The position numbers and the translations under genes are program-made. A stretch of 64,000 bases of DNA, taken from Ascidia mentula (lineage: Eukaryota; Chordata; Ascidiacea; Phlebobranchia; Ascidiidae). Of this stretch, positions 26,601 to 38,400 are shown in pieces; within the stretch, counting starts at the first letter, position 1; each line of letters opens with the position of its first letter. Location: the NCBI GenBank assembly GCA_947561715.1, contig OX387197.1:20506266-20570265 (forward strand), read 5' to 3'. Under the pieces are notes generated by a model. The model searched no databases. It had not been told where the DNA came from and saw only the letters and a list, made by a program, of their open reading frames with translations.

Positions 26601-27301
26601 TCCTCTGAGCTAAGGTGACTAAGGTCCAATCCAGAAAGTTCTTCAAATGCGGGTGGAGCTGGAAATTTTTCTGAAATTTTCTGTTGCATATCCATGTTTG
26701 AAGACAAAGCGTAGACTTCCTTGCAAAGACATATAACAATACTTAAACCCGGCGTGCTGCTGTAGAGTTATTTTTAACAGAAACTTTCCTGGAGTATACA
26801 CCTTAATATGTGCACAACTACTAATTAAAATCAGTTTAGTTACGGTACCAGAGTAACCTTTAAACATGAAAGCTACACAAGCAATAGCGTCAAGACATGC
26901 TTTTGTAGCATACATATCCAGTACACAAAAGCATAGCCAATAAATTAACTGGAGCTGGTGCCTAGAGCAGCAACACCGATGGATAAATAATGCAAAGGGG
27001 AGCCGCATCGCGAAAGAGAACGCGCAACGTCTGCTGTGCAAATCAATAACGTTAATACCTGCTCCAGTTGTGAACCAATGCTTTCGAAATTGTGAAGCCT
27101 CTCTCGAGAATTTCGATCTGAAACTTCACTAGAGTTGTTTCTTTTACTGTGCTTGGTTGTGTAGATCGTTGATCGAGTAATTGGCCTGATGCACGACGTC
27201 AGAAGCATCGTTTTACTCTTTACTGGGCTGGCAACATATGTTTGAATGCATCGTATTTGCTGCTTTTCGTGCACTATTTTGTCTACGTTTATTTTAAACA
27301 T
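17660..27301 (-). CDS. RIM/Piccolo-like presynaptic protein with Rab-binding zinc finger and long disordered tail
   Basis: By family, a Rab3-effector scaffold of the active zone. A helix LDLSHLSSEERAAILEVAAR (exon 26719-26532) resembles the RIM RabBD helix (DLSHLTEEER type). It is followed after ~100 residues by an eight-cysteine FYVE-related finger: CHFC, CSSC, CKSC in the exon ending near 25893, and CKLCIKQRELAARSNVWLQK in the next exon, matching the RIM finger end CNLCRKQQEILTKSGAW. The chain continues through exons near 25672-25544, 25473-24600, 24283-24072, 23581-23411, 22696-22580, a 2.5-kb exon 22511-19968, ~19891-19560, ~19493-19291, a coiled-coil piece DLDQEEKELDMRLR|YLELGRQTR (19207 and 19018), 18729-18087 (RNYVIVDDVTHIV) and 17771-17660 (QELNDWFDKP, stop 17662-17660). 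The start at 27301 rests on an in-phase splice 27059 to 26719; an ATG at 26695 is the alternative. No PDZ or C2 domain is visible before the stop. It could be a Piccolo, Fife or RIM relative; the exact orthology is open. Confidence 0.72.
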
Positions 27302-28472
27302 CTTAGTTTTACTTACTAAACACCGTACAAAGGGTGAGAAAGGAACCGATCATTAATCTGACTTTAACATACCCCACGAAACTAAAGACACAATGTATAA
27401 CACTGCAACAAGTGTGGTAAAACATAAGAAGCAAATCATCTTTCACACGGGCGCAGGAGCAGTTGCATTAATTTTTTATTTAATTCAACCGCTACACAAA
27501 AACATCTTAGCCTTGCAGCAAGAGTCTGTGATACTTCGAGGAAATAATGTATTCGACATTTTTGGTTTTACGTTTTCTGAAAATTAATGCAGTCTCCCTT
27601 GATGCAAAAAATATATGCTTATGAAAAGAGTATGCAAATTGGACCTCACAGAAATAGTGATTACAAAATTACATTATAAGTAATCGAAATATATTTTTTT
27701 TGGTGATATGGTATAACAACTACTTCCTTGTTTAACTTTAGAAATCGAACAGCACTCCAAGAAATACGCTGCGCTAATGGACTTTATGTGGTGTTTAGCG
27801 CCAACAGTGAGGCGTATATTTTACTCACGCGTCTGGTAGGTCACGCTCGATTATAGAATCTCTTTTTAAACGCCAAAGTTTATATAAGCAGTTGGCCTCT
27901 ACACCTAAGTTCAATATAAAATAGTTTAGGTCCCAATAGTTTGATTATTAGGTGGACGGCGATACATGAATCGTTCTTTATTAAACGTTTCCATCGTGCA
28001 ATTAATAGTTATCGTATAAAATTGTGTTTAAACTAACCCACCGTTTGCAAAACAATACTTTTAGCCAAAACTTTTTAGTTTTTAAAGTAAAGATTTTCAA
28101 TTTCCTGAGCTTTAATGTACAAATCTTGACAATTGAATGCATACATGGATGGTCATAGTCGTTGATGTAGCCAGTAAGGTTCAACTTGGATGGGCCATGG
28201 CTTCTCCCAAATATCTAGGTTTTAGGGTTGCAAGGTTTTATTTTTTTTTAATGTGTGTATTTTTGCTCTGTAACTACTGTGGTTTGCAACTTGCAGATCC
28301 TTCCCTGTTTTTTATTATCAAGTAAAACTTAGTTGACCAAAAATATGCAAACATAATATGTGGAAGCAATACAAACACACTATTTTCTCCAGGTACCATC
28401 ATCTCACTGATGATTCACTCTGAAATACGTAGCATTTAAAATTGTAGCTGTTTAAGAAAAATCACTAAACAA
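27302..28472. promoter_or_regulatory. Divergent intergenic region, RIM-like gene and eIF4B
   Basis: It separates the ATG of the RIM-like gene (27301, minus) from the eIF4B ATG (28473, plus) and should contain both promoters. AT-rich overall. A 64-codon plus-strand frame at 27393-27587 has an ATG but no similarity or splice support, and I do not call it a gene. Confidence 0.35.
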
Positions 28473-31400
28473 ATGGCTGCGACTGACACACCACCTACAG
28501 GTATACTGTCTAAAAATGTCATTGCATGGATAGCTATATAGCATCATGCTACAGTGTGTGTGCATGATTTTATATTAATGTATATTGTCTTATTTTAAAA
28601 GGTAAAAAGGGAAAGAAGAAGGGTAAAAACACAAAAACATTATCTTTGAATGATTTTCTGGGAGATGTTTCCTCACCTGGAGTTATAAACTGGGCAGATG
28701 AAATTGAGGATGAAGGACATACTGTCAATAATTGTACGAAATAATCTTGTTTTTCTTCTTTGCTCTTTATGTGTTATATACCATTGGGTTTGTGGCATTA
28801 TTTATTTGAATCGAATTTTAACATTATTTTTGTTTTAGTATAATTATGTATGATTTTTTTTCAGCATTAGCCTACCAAACTTCTTCGACTCCAAGGCAAA
28901 TACAATTACCAACAGCACCAAGAGCAGCAAGATCAGTTGCTGTCGATACCAGTCGTATTCCTGAAACTGGACCTTACACTGCTTTTGTGGGCAACTTACC
29001 ATATGAAGCAAATGATGAAATGCTGCAGACGTTTTTCGAGGACCTAGCAGTAAGTTTTAATATGCTAATTTTTTGTTTTGTTTGTTTTATATGCAAAAGA
29101 ACTTCAAGTCAAATGCGATAGTATGTGTTTATAATTTCTTTTGTTTCTAGATTTCAAATGTACGCTTGCCTGAAGAAAATGGAAGGTTTAAGGGTTTTGG
29201 CTATGTGGAATTTGCTGACAGATCGTCCTTAATTAAAGCCCTGGAAAAAAATGAAACAACCATACAAAGAAGGGTTATCAGAATTGATATTGCTGACAAT
29301 CAGAGCAAAGGTGAATAATGTAACACAATACTTGGTTTTGTTAGCCTTTGTTTACGCTTATGCACCAGGGATTACAGTTGTTCTATCAGTTTTGCATATG
29401 CTTCCTGTGTGACGAAATACACATGTTTTTATTTTACCGAGGCAAAGGCTGCCAGTAAACATATTTTGCAATTAATTTAACATCTTTAAAATAAAAAGGA
29501 AATTATTTTGACCAATAGAGTAACCTTGGTACAATTTGCACACTTATAAATTAATTGCACATAGCCATATGTTTGCTTGCATTTCTATAATGTAAACACA
29601 AGCCAGTCAATTCTTTTATTAATATCACAAAGGTGATATTAATAAAAAAAAAGTTGAACAGAATGCTATCATGTTTGTAATTACCCTAATCTTGTGTAAA
29701 ACTTCATGCAGCAGACAATGGTCCATGGGGCAGGTCTGGTGGTGATCGGTATGGTAGCAGCAGTGGTCCAGACCCAACAGATAGCAACTGGAGGCGTCCA
29801 TCCAATGAATCCAGTCAATCTAGCTACAGTAGACATGGTAACTTACATTATTTCCACAGCAATTCTTACCAAGAACATCATCTAGCAAAATGTAACCTTT
29901 GACTATTCCAGCTTTGGTCATTTCTTATTTACTTATGACAACAGGTTATGTAGAAGAATATTTATTTTTATATATTAAGTGGTTTTTGTGTTGTTGAAGA
30001 CAATGAATATGGTGGCATGGACAGGCGTCGTGGTGATAATTATGGTGACTCTGGGTATGGACAGCAATATGGAGACCATCGCCGTCAAAGATATGATGGA
30101 TATAATGATAGGGGCCAACGACCTTCGTTCAGAAGAGGTGTCGTGTAGGGTTATAACAAGCACACATTAACTGCAGCTATTATTTGCAACTGTGTGATAA
30201 AGGGCTGTTATCTTTAAATTTACATTGCTTGTTGCTTTAGCAGTTCTTTTTATCCTAGGTTCGTCGAATGAGTTTGGATCGGAGAGTGGGTCATGGAGAA
30301 GTGGATTTTCACATGATCAGGTTTGTTTTGTGTGATATCTTTGTTAGGGATGTATAATAACAGTAAGAGTAAAGTATTTGGTACCTTCTCAGATAGCAAT
30401 TTCTTAATTCTCAATTCTTATCAATTGCCAAAATGTAGACAACAGATATTGAAACATTGTAAAATAACATTCTTGACCATGATGTTTAACAAGAAGGTAC
30501 TGGAGGTGAAGTAGTTTCTTTTATCGTCTTCCAACAATAGTTTTGTTTTGTAATCAAATTAGGTCAAAAATTTGCATAGAAAGGCCAGTGAAATCAATGA
30601 GCACTGAACAATAGCATATAAATTCTTTTTAATTTTACTAAGCGGTCTGGGAAACTGTGTATTGAATTTAGATGCTCAAAAATGCATATGTACTTTTCTG
30701 CAAAGACCAAACAATGTTTCAGAAACGGTTTCTGATAGTTTTGTCCATTTTTAAAACATTTGATGAGGTTTCTCTATTATGTTTTAGTATCGTGATGACC
30801 GGTCGTCAAACTCACGCTATGGTGGAAGAGACTCAAGATATGATGGTCATGACTCCAGGTATGGCCAGGATAGAGACTACAACAGGCAGCGTAATGATGA
30901 ATGGAATCAGCGACAGGAACCGCCCCGTGAAAGACCTCAGCTAAAACTGCAACCAAGGCAAAAACCTGCTGATGAGACGACTCCAAGGTAAAGAATATTG
31001 TTTGACCAGTAACCTCTGGAGAGAGATAGTTTGTACGATAAATTAAAATTTGTCATCAGCTAAATTAAAGATGGGTATATTTTGCTTTAGGTCATCATCT
31101 ATATTTGGTGGTGCGAAACCAGTTGATACAGCCACAAAAGAAAGAGAGGTGGAGAAAAAGATAAATCAGGAAAAGTAAGATAGATATTAAATAAATTTGT
31201 AGTTTTGTAACAACTTTGCATTTTTTTCTGTTTGCAGATTTGAAAAAAAACCTGTTGGTGAAAAACGGTGAGTAGGAAGTGTAGTAGAGTGGAGTGATAT
31301 CGAAGTGAGCATCTATCATTGTTGTGTCTTTTGTAGATCAACCAACATTTTTGGAAGTGCCAAGCCGATCGATACTGCTTCACGTGAGAGAGAAATTGAA

Positions 31401-34400
31401 GCAAAAATTGCAGCAAAAGATAAAGAAATCTTTGAATTGTAATTTTAAAAAATACATTTCAGCTGCGATTGTTAACCTATTTACCAAATATTTTTGCGAT
31501 TATGCCATTTATTCAATGTTTTTGTTTTTCGAATGGTTTGAGACACCTGTAAGAAAATGCACTATGTTGCCTGTCCTTCATTCCCTACAAATTGTAATTC
31601 ATAATATAAACCAATTTAATTTGATATCAGTTTGCCAAGTTTTTCTGATTGCATGTCATTATGAGTGTGAACTGAAACTGTCCTGAACATTATATGTGTT
31701 GCAGGGCTAAGCAGAAATCCCCGACTCGACCAAAACAAATTTCTGTGTTTGGAAATGCAAAGCCGGTTGACACAGCTGCAAGAGACAGAATAATTGAAGA
31801 GAAACTTAGAAGACAAGAAGAACAACTAATTCAGGAGTTGGGTGATGAAAGGTTAGGAAAGACTCTATCTGTCTGACACACGAACATCATAAACCTACTA
31901 TCTTGTACATTTAATTGTTTTGTTTTTTTGTTTCAATACAACAAGAGTGGTGTCAGGTGCAAAAAGTAAGAACTTTCTGACTGTCAGCAATTGTAAAAGT
32001 CATTTCTACCTGTGATGCTCAATTGGAGGCGACTTCTGTGTTGTGTTTTCTGCAAAGGTTTTTAACTTTCAATTGATGTTACTACAGAGGTGAACCACAG
32101 AGGCCAAGAGGTCGCCGATCAAGTGAGAGAAGTGATGATTATCAGATAAAATCTCCCAGGAGGTCGAGGACATCTTCAACAAGATCCATTGAAGATCACG
32201 ACGGTGAATGACAACCACTTGTTTTTTCGCATTTCCTCTCACTTCTTTTCGCGACTTTATCATTGCAGTGAAAACATCTGGTTCGTTAAAAAAATAAGAA
32301 AACCTACGTGTTGTGGCTTACCTTGCGGGTTTAAATGACGTTTGAAAGTCATTGTGTGAAGATAAGAAGTCTCTGACTTATTGCAACGTAAGAGGCTTTT
32401 ACAAAGGTCACGACCAAAAAATGTGTCTACAAATTTTTTAACGATAAAAAGACACGCTTTTACAAATATGTGGTAAATAGGTAAAACAAAATGCGGCATA
32501 AAAATATTGGCAAGCTTTAAAGTTTCCTGCTGGTGTAAAATTCTGTTTAATCCATATGAAAGAAACCTGAAGAAAGGTCATAACCTCATTTGCGCAGCGT
32601 TTAGTAACGATTATGACGTCATAAGCAATTTTGCGCGCGAAAGATGATTTTTGCAAATTTATTCTGTTTTAGTCGTTCCGGCACCATCACACGGATCTCG
32701 GAAGTCTTCGTCGTCTGGTCCTGGAAGTGAACAACGCAAGGCAGAATTCAAACCGGCACCGGTTCCCAAAGAGAGTCCATGGGGAAAAAAGAAGTTTGTG
32801 CCTGATAAGGCGCCACCGGGTAGCCTATGTTTTTTATAACTTTTTATCTAACAAAACTGTACTACCTAAAGTCGCTGCAGATTACGAGTACGCAGAGCCA
32901 CGAACATTATGAAACTTTAAAACTAGAAGATTAAGTAGTAGAAAAAGGCCAAATGACATCATGTACTCGAACATTAAAAATTTACCTGCGTACATGTTTG
33001 GTTTAGCTGGACCTCCTAATGCTTGGAACAAAGGAACAACCAACGTCTCTCAGCAAGGCGAAAGGGAAGAAGCTGAAGGAAACTGCAGAGACGATGAGGA
33101 AGACAGGTTTGATTATGTTGGTTAAATGTTTGCATAGAATAGGGGTACGAGAAATTGGTAGTAGTTGTTTGTGGGTTTTTGTTATAGTTTATTTCACCCT
33201 TTGTGGATCACAGCGTGTGAAAATAAACGCAAATTTGGATTGAAGCAAGGTATTGTAACCCTGGCTTTAACCCCCACTTGTAATACGTAAACGGATCTCG
33301 TAATGCTTTAAGCACAAACCGAAGAAGTATCGGCGTATTGCGCGGTTTAATTTCTCCGCACGATGACGTGCCGTGCAACCTTTTAAATCTGCTGTGATTT
33401 TACCGTGCCGACAGAAATCCTGAGGGAGCGGCTGATGAGGAGGGATCGCTGCAAGCTCGTAGTGAACCAGGAGACGGCAGAGAATCGAACGAGAACTCGG
33501 TTCAACAATCTTTCTCTCCCACTCCCCAGGCTCACACTTCGCAGGACAGAAGGGGAGGCGAAAGAAAATATTCGGATCGCGGGGGTGCTGGGGTGTGTGT
33601 GTTTTCTGGTTCATTTCGCTTTTTTTGCAAGAACCATTCAATCATTTATACCGATTTATTTAGAAATCAAATAGCGAATAGACGTCACTCTGTGGCCCTT
33701 TTTTCATGCCCTGCATTTTGCCTCAGCATTGGACAATTCCAAAGATACAATATGTTGCCCAAGAAAAGTAACGCCGACCCGTCTTAAACATACTAAACTA
33801 ATTACCTCTTTCCAGCAGCAAGGTCGCAGACCTCATCAAGGTGGTAGAGGGCAGGCATTCAACCGCGATCAGGATTTTCAAGCTAACCGCCGTCGCGGAG
33901 ACGGGGATAGTGAGAGTAACCGGCATCCGTCCAACAGAAATCGTCGAGAAATTCGTGGATCAAGGTGGGTATTCGTGAAAATTTCATCAGAATCATCTGC
34001 AAATATTCAAGACAGAAAGTTCAGTACACAAAAGTTCATTCAATGTGATGAATGCTCAAAACTTTTCAAACTCAGAATCAAATCATGTTTATTTTGCGAA
34101 AAAAGCAACTACGTGTAAGAACAATATACAGAGAAATGAAATGGCACGGACACCGATAAAACCATAAAGGTTTTGGGGTTTAAATCTGTTTGTGTATTGT
34201 AGAAGCGAAACGTCGGAGAGGAAGAGAGATTCAAGCGGGGATTCCCGGCCAGAATGTGATCGTCCAGATGCTCGTAAGTTGACAAACCTCGCCATACAAT
34301 ATTTAAGTTTAGTGATTAATTTGTTTAATAGATTTGCAATAGTAAGATGAAACACCGGCACTGTCGATATTAGAGCCAATGATTTATTATAAACTGAACA

Positions 34401-34720
34401 ACAATGTTGTGTTGTAGATTATCTGAAACCAAGTTTTCACTTGTTGGCCTCTTGGCAAAATTAATGAATCTTTATTCGTAGTTTTAACGTGTAATGTAAG
34501 GACCGCAACATTCAACAGTATTAAATCCTCGACTGGTCCACATTAAAACACTACGTTTTCACCAGCCGGCCAAGAACAACCGTCCAGGAAGTCGGGAAAA
34601 CAGCAAAAATCGCGCCCTGCTCAGCCACCGGTCGCTGACGAGCAGCCAGTTAATTTCGTCTCCCGCAGCAAGTTCGCTCTGTTGGCTTTGGATGACAGTG
34701 ACGAGGAGGCAGCAGAGTGA
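28473..34720 (+). CDS. EIF4B: Eukaryotic translation initiation factor 4B
   Basis: eIF4B stimulates the eIF4A helicase and helps ribosome loading on mRNA in the cytoplasm. Nineteen exons join in phase. The N-terminus has GKKGKKKGKNTKTLSLNDFL and VINWADEIED. The linker LPTAPRAAR precedes one RRM, with RNP2-like YTAFVGNLPY (exon 28865-29048) and RNP1-like FKGFGYVEFA (exon 29151-29310). A DRYG-rich region is in exons ~29711-29838, 30000-30138, 30259-30319 and 30786-30990. Three copies of the IFGGAKPVDTA motif are in exons 31091-31174, ~31338-31438 and 31705-31851. An Arg/Ser-rich stretch (~32087-32201) and PVPKESPWGKKKF (exon ~32672-32818) follow. The C-terminus SRSKFALLALDDSDEEAAE (exon 34564-34720) matches the conserved SKYAALS...E end of human eIF4B. 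AATAAA lies at 35176-35181. Start chosen because the peptide aligns with the eIF4B N-terminus. Confidence 0.96.
29614..29647. repeat. Perfect 15-bp inverted repeat in eIF4B intron 4
   Basis: TTTTATTAATATCAC (29614-29628) and its exact complement GTGATATTAATAAAA (29633-29647) flank a 4-base loop. It could form a hairpin in the intron RNA. Confidence 0.8.
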
Positions 34721-35175
34721 ATTATCCCGAATATATTTTCGACCAAACTGCTCGCATATCGCTACACCTTTGGCGGTGGACATGTTCTAATGTGCTTTGG
34801 GTATTTTAATTTTTGGCGTTCGCGTCGCCACTTCGCCTTGTTTTATCGCGCTCGTGGATTGAAAATAGTTGCCCTGCGGTTTCGTAATAATTTGGTGATT
34901 ATTGTATCGTTTCTATCGCATAAAAATGTGAAACCACATTGAGAAGGCGAGTGGTTATCCCTAGAAACAAGATTTGTCCGGGACAATATGCCCCGGTTTA
35001 AAACCACTCATTTCAGTTTAAATCAAGATGAAGTTTATACGGTTAAAAAGTTGACGTGGTGTTGGTATTCTATTGGGTTTAGGAAAAACGACAGCGGCCG
35101 AATCGCTGGCCTTTTGTTTGGTGATTTGTTTTGTTGTGTGCCTCTGGCCTTGCGTGTACATTTTCTAGGGTCGTA

Positions 35176-35181
35176 AATAAA
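35176..35181 (+). terminator. eIF4B poly(A) signal AATAAA
   Basis: First canonical AATAAA after the eIF4B stop, about 455 bases downstream. It implies a short 3' UTR and an end close to the convergent neighbour. Confidence 0.55.
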
Positions 35182-35335
35182 GCGAAAGAGCTTGTATGTT
35201 GCATACGAGTTGTGGGTTTCAATGTGTGGGATTTTGAACACTAGCTTTTACTGCTTTGTGGCTGATCTTACAGTCAGCGAAACGAGCCCACCTTTACCAC
35301 AGTATTAAAGTTGCTTGTATCATATGCCCCCCTCA

Positions 35336-35341
35336 TTTATT
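35336..35341 (-). terminator. Poly(A) signal of the giant orphan gene
   Basis: Minus-strand AATAAA (plus-strand TTTATT), about 60 bases past the stop at ~35401. It faces the eIF4B signal at 35176 across roughly 150 bases. Confidence 0.55.
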
Positions 35342-35400
35342 ACAAATAAACGTTTCTATGAAAAAATATATGATATCGACAGGAAGAGAAAACAATTGAA

Positions 35401-38400
35401 CTATATAACTGAAGATTCCTTTCCGAGCACAAAATTATCACTCCGTCTCCGGGTGTCATTTCCGCTATTCACACCACCCATGAGAGTTTTTGATTCCTCT
35501 TCCAAGCTATCTTCCTCGATTGCAGTGCTTGATAAGATTTTATGCATGGGCCGCTGCTGCACTGAGTGTCCTAACTTGTCGTCGTCAATGACGTCACCGG
35601 TTTCCGAATTTATGCGAATACCTGGAGTTGACACGGATCGCCTGGTGTTTGTTCGTTGGATACTGGAGTCCAATGATTTGGTCACATCGTGGTGACGCGT
35701 TTGCTTTTCTATAAAAAGTGTTTCGGTTAAACAAAACAATATGTGGTGATTTCCATGCGAGGTGAGAAACTGAATTTACCAACAGGTCAATAAAAAGTAA
35801 ATAAAACTGTGTGGATCTTTATGTGAATTTTTTAGAGAATATCTTTTACCTTCCTCAGTGCGAGGTTGGACTTCGGAAGGAGCGATGGCAACAAAGCTTG
35901 GTTTAAGCAGTGCCGTCTTCATATCATAGTTCCCATATTTCGGAGTTCTAGGATACAGTTTCTTATCTTTAACATCGATCTTCTTCGTCTCCTTTTCTTC
36001 AGCAAACTTTAATGTGCTGTTGTTGCTTTTCTCCTGGACGACTCTCTTAGTCTTCCAAAATATGTCACGTACCGCGGTGCCTGCATAGTCAGAGAAGGTT
36101 ATTGGAAATTCAGTGGCTAATGTTTAGGTTATAAATATAGATTGATGTTTGAGCGACAGTGCATACCTTTGTCAGACGCAACGTCCGCCTTTTTGGACAA
36201 CTTCGTGTCGGTTTCGCTTTTACGAAGAAAGCTTGTCGATTGGTCCGCAACGTGATCCATTGCAATCTCCTCCGGGTTCGCAATTGTGTGATCGTGTTTA
36301 CTACCCTTCTTTGTCGACATGAAACGTTTAATTTTCTTGATAGTGTGAAAATGTGTCAACTTTTTTCCTGCAAACAGTAGGTTAATTTAGAATTGAACAA
36401 TGTATGACAAAATGTTGATAAAATCACAGCGGACCAATCACAATGGAAGTCAACAGTCACCTTTATTATAATAAGGGTTTTTACATTCTCACCTTTGATG
36501 TGACGATCCTCACTGATAACTTTATGGTCAGCATCTGCAGAGCCTTTTGTTTTTTCTTGCGCATTTGTAGGCAGAGAATCGGTCTTGAGTAAAAACAGTT
36601 TAATATAAAAATGAGCTTCTACTTTGAAATTCTCTTCTTACTTGCTGTTTACATTCAGGAATTACGTCCAAGCGATTTCTTGGCCGCTCCGTGAGAAGTT
36701 CCACACTTTCCGGAGTTGTTCTTCCCGAAGACGTTACTCCGGATGAATATCCTGTTTCTGTACCGGAGGTGACATCGTTATCCAAGAGCTGCTTTTCTAC
36801 ACACAGCAGATACAACCGACAGATTGATTTTATTTTGTTTTATGCGTTTTAGTTACCTTCAGGTACGTCGATTTCAGCTGCTTTTGTGACTAATATCGTC
36901 TCAGATTTGGGAAATTTGTCAGTGGTGGTTGTTGGCTGCACCTGAAACAAAACCACATCGTTAACTGTTAGTCATAAAATGCTTGGCTTTCTGTAAAAAC
37001 CTTTTCACGGGCTGGTTTTGTAAAGAAGACCTGATTTCGCGCCCGTTGTTCTACGCTTTGGAAAACAACATCGTCAGACAAACTGCTTCTGGCAAAACGA
37101 TGTCTGCGGTGGGGAATCTGGGGACGCCCGACGGGATGCGATAAATTAAGAGTTTGGAATGTTGCAGGTTTACCAAACTTGTAAGCTGCGTGGTTACGTG
37201 CCAAACCGTACCGCCTGTTCAGTCTTGCTTTAGCCACTGAAGCCGAACTAATTTGTCCTGGAAATGAGCGTCTTCTGCGCAAGGCGGGCCTTGTTTTTTT
37301 ACTGGCAGGGACGAGAGGATGTGGAGCTTCGGGATATGCTGGTGGGATAATGTATGAAGGCAGAACACCGGGCGCTGGAAGCATCACCAAGCTCGGCGCT
37401 ATTTCGGCCAAATTACTTTGATCGGGAGACAATGACGACATGGATATGGTTGATGGTGGCAGAGTTGTTGTTTGCATTTTATCAGAGGCTCGAGTTTCAG
37501 CTTCACCAGAGTCACCGGTCGGTTGTGATAAAGTCGGCCATACGAGGCCAGTTAAGCCGGGAGCGCGGTAAAGCTGTTGGCTTAAGTTAACCGGTATGAA
37601 GGTCGGCGATAGAAATTGTGGGTGTCGGTGTGGCGATAAGCGTGAAAAACTAGTCAAAAGCGGATAGTATGGAATAACTGGAGAACTTGCAATGCTGGTT
37701 GTTGGTGCAGTTACTGTGGAATTATGAATGTTAGTTGATACCCTGGTAACACCCAAATTGCTTGGGCTGTTGCTTCGAGGCGGCTTCTTCGGTGGTACGT
37801 TTAACCTGCTTGAACTGGATCCAGTGTTTTCCTTTTCTCGAATGTTATTTGTTTGAGTCGATTGATCCAGAGACTTCTTTCTTCCTCTCAAGATCGAAGC
37901 ATCATCCTTTTCCAAGTCAGTGTCGTTTGTTGACGTTCCGCTATAGTTCTTCATAGAGTCCTCTTTCACAGATTGCAGGAGATCTTCTACTTTCCTGCGT
38001 ATTTCGCATTCCATGTCTTTGCTCAACACCCTTGGTGAGTGGTAATCCCTCGACGACTGTACTTCCTCTTTCGCAGTATCAGTAACGTCCAAAAACACAA
38101 GTTTAGTTGCATTACCGGAGGCAACAGAAATGGCGTGAGTGTCGCACTTAGTTGGCGATGAAAACTTTCCAGGAGGTGTCAAAGTTGGAGGACTAAATCC
38201 CACGTAAGTTGATCCTCTTCCGTGAATATCTTGAAACCGTTTTATCACGGAATGCAGAGGTTCCTGAGAATCGTCCGGTGTTGTATCACCCACTACTGCA
38301 TCTTCACAATGATTCTTGCGAACTACAGCAGCAAAGCTACTTGACAGATCCTGGTCTTGCTGTAGGTTCGAGTCCCATACTGGCAAAGATTCGTTCACCG

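Noticed and set aside
27393..27587. 64-codon ATG frame between the RIM-like gene and eIF4B
   Set aside because: No similarity, no splice sites or poly(A) signal tied to it, and length expected by chance in AT-rich DNA.
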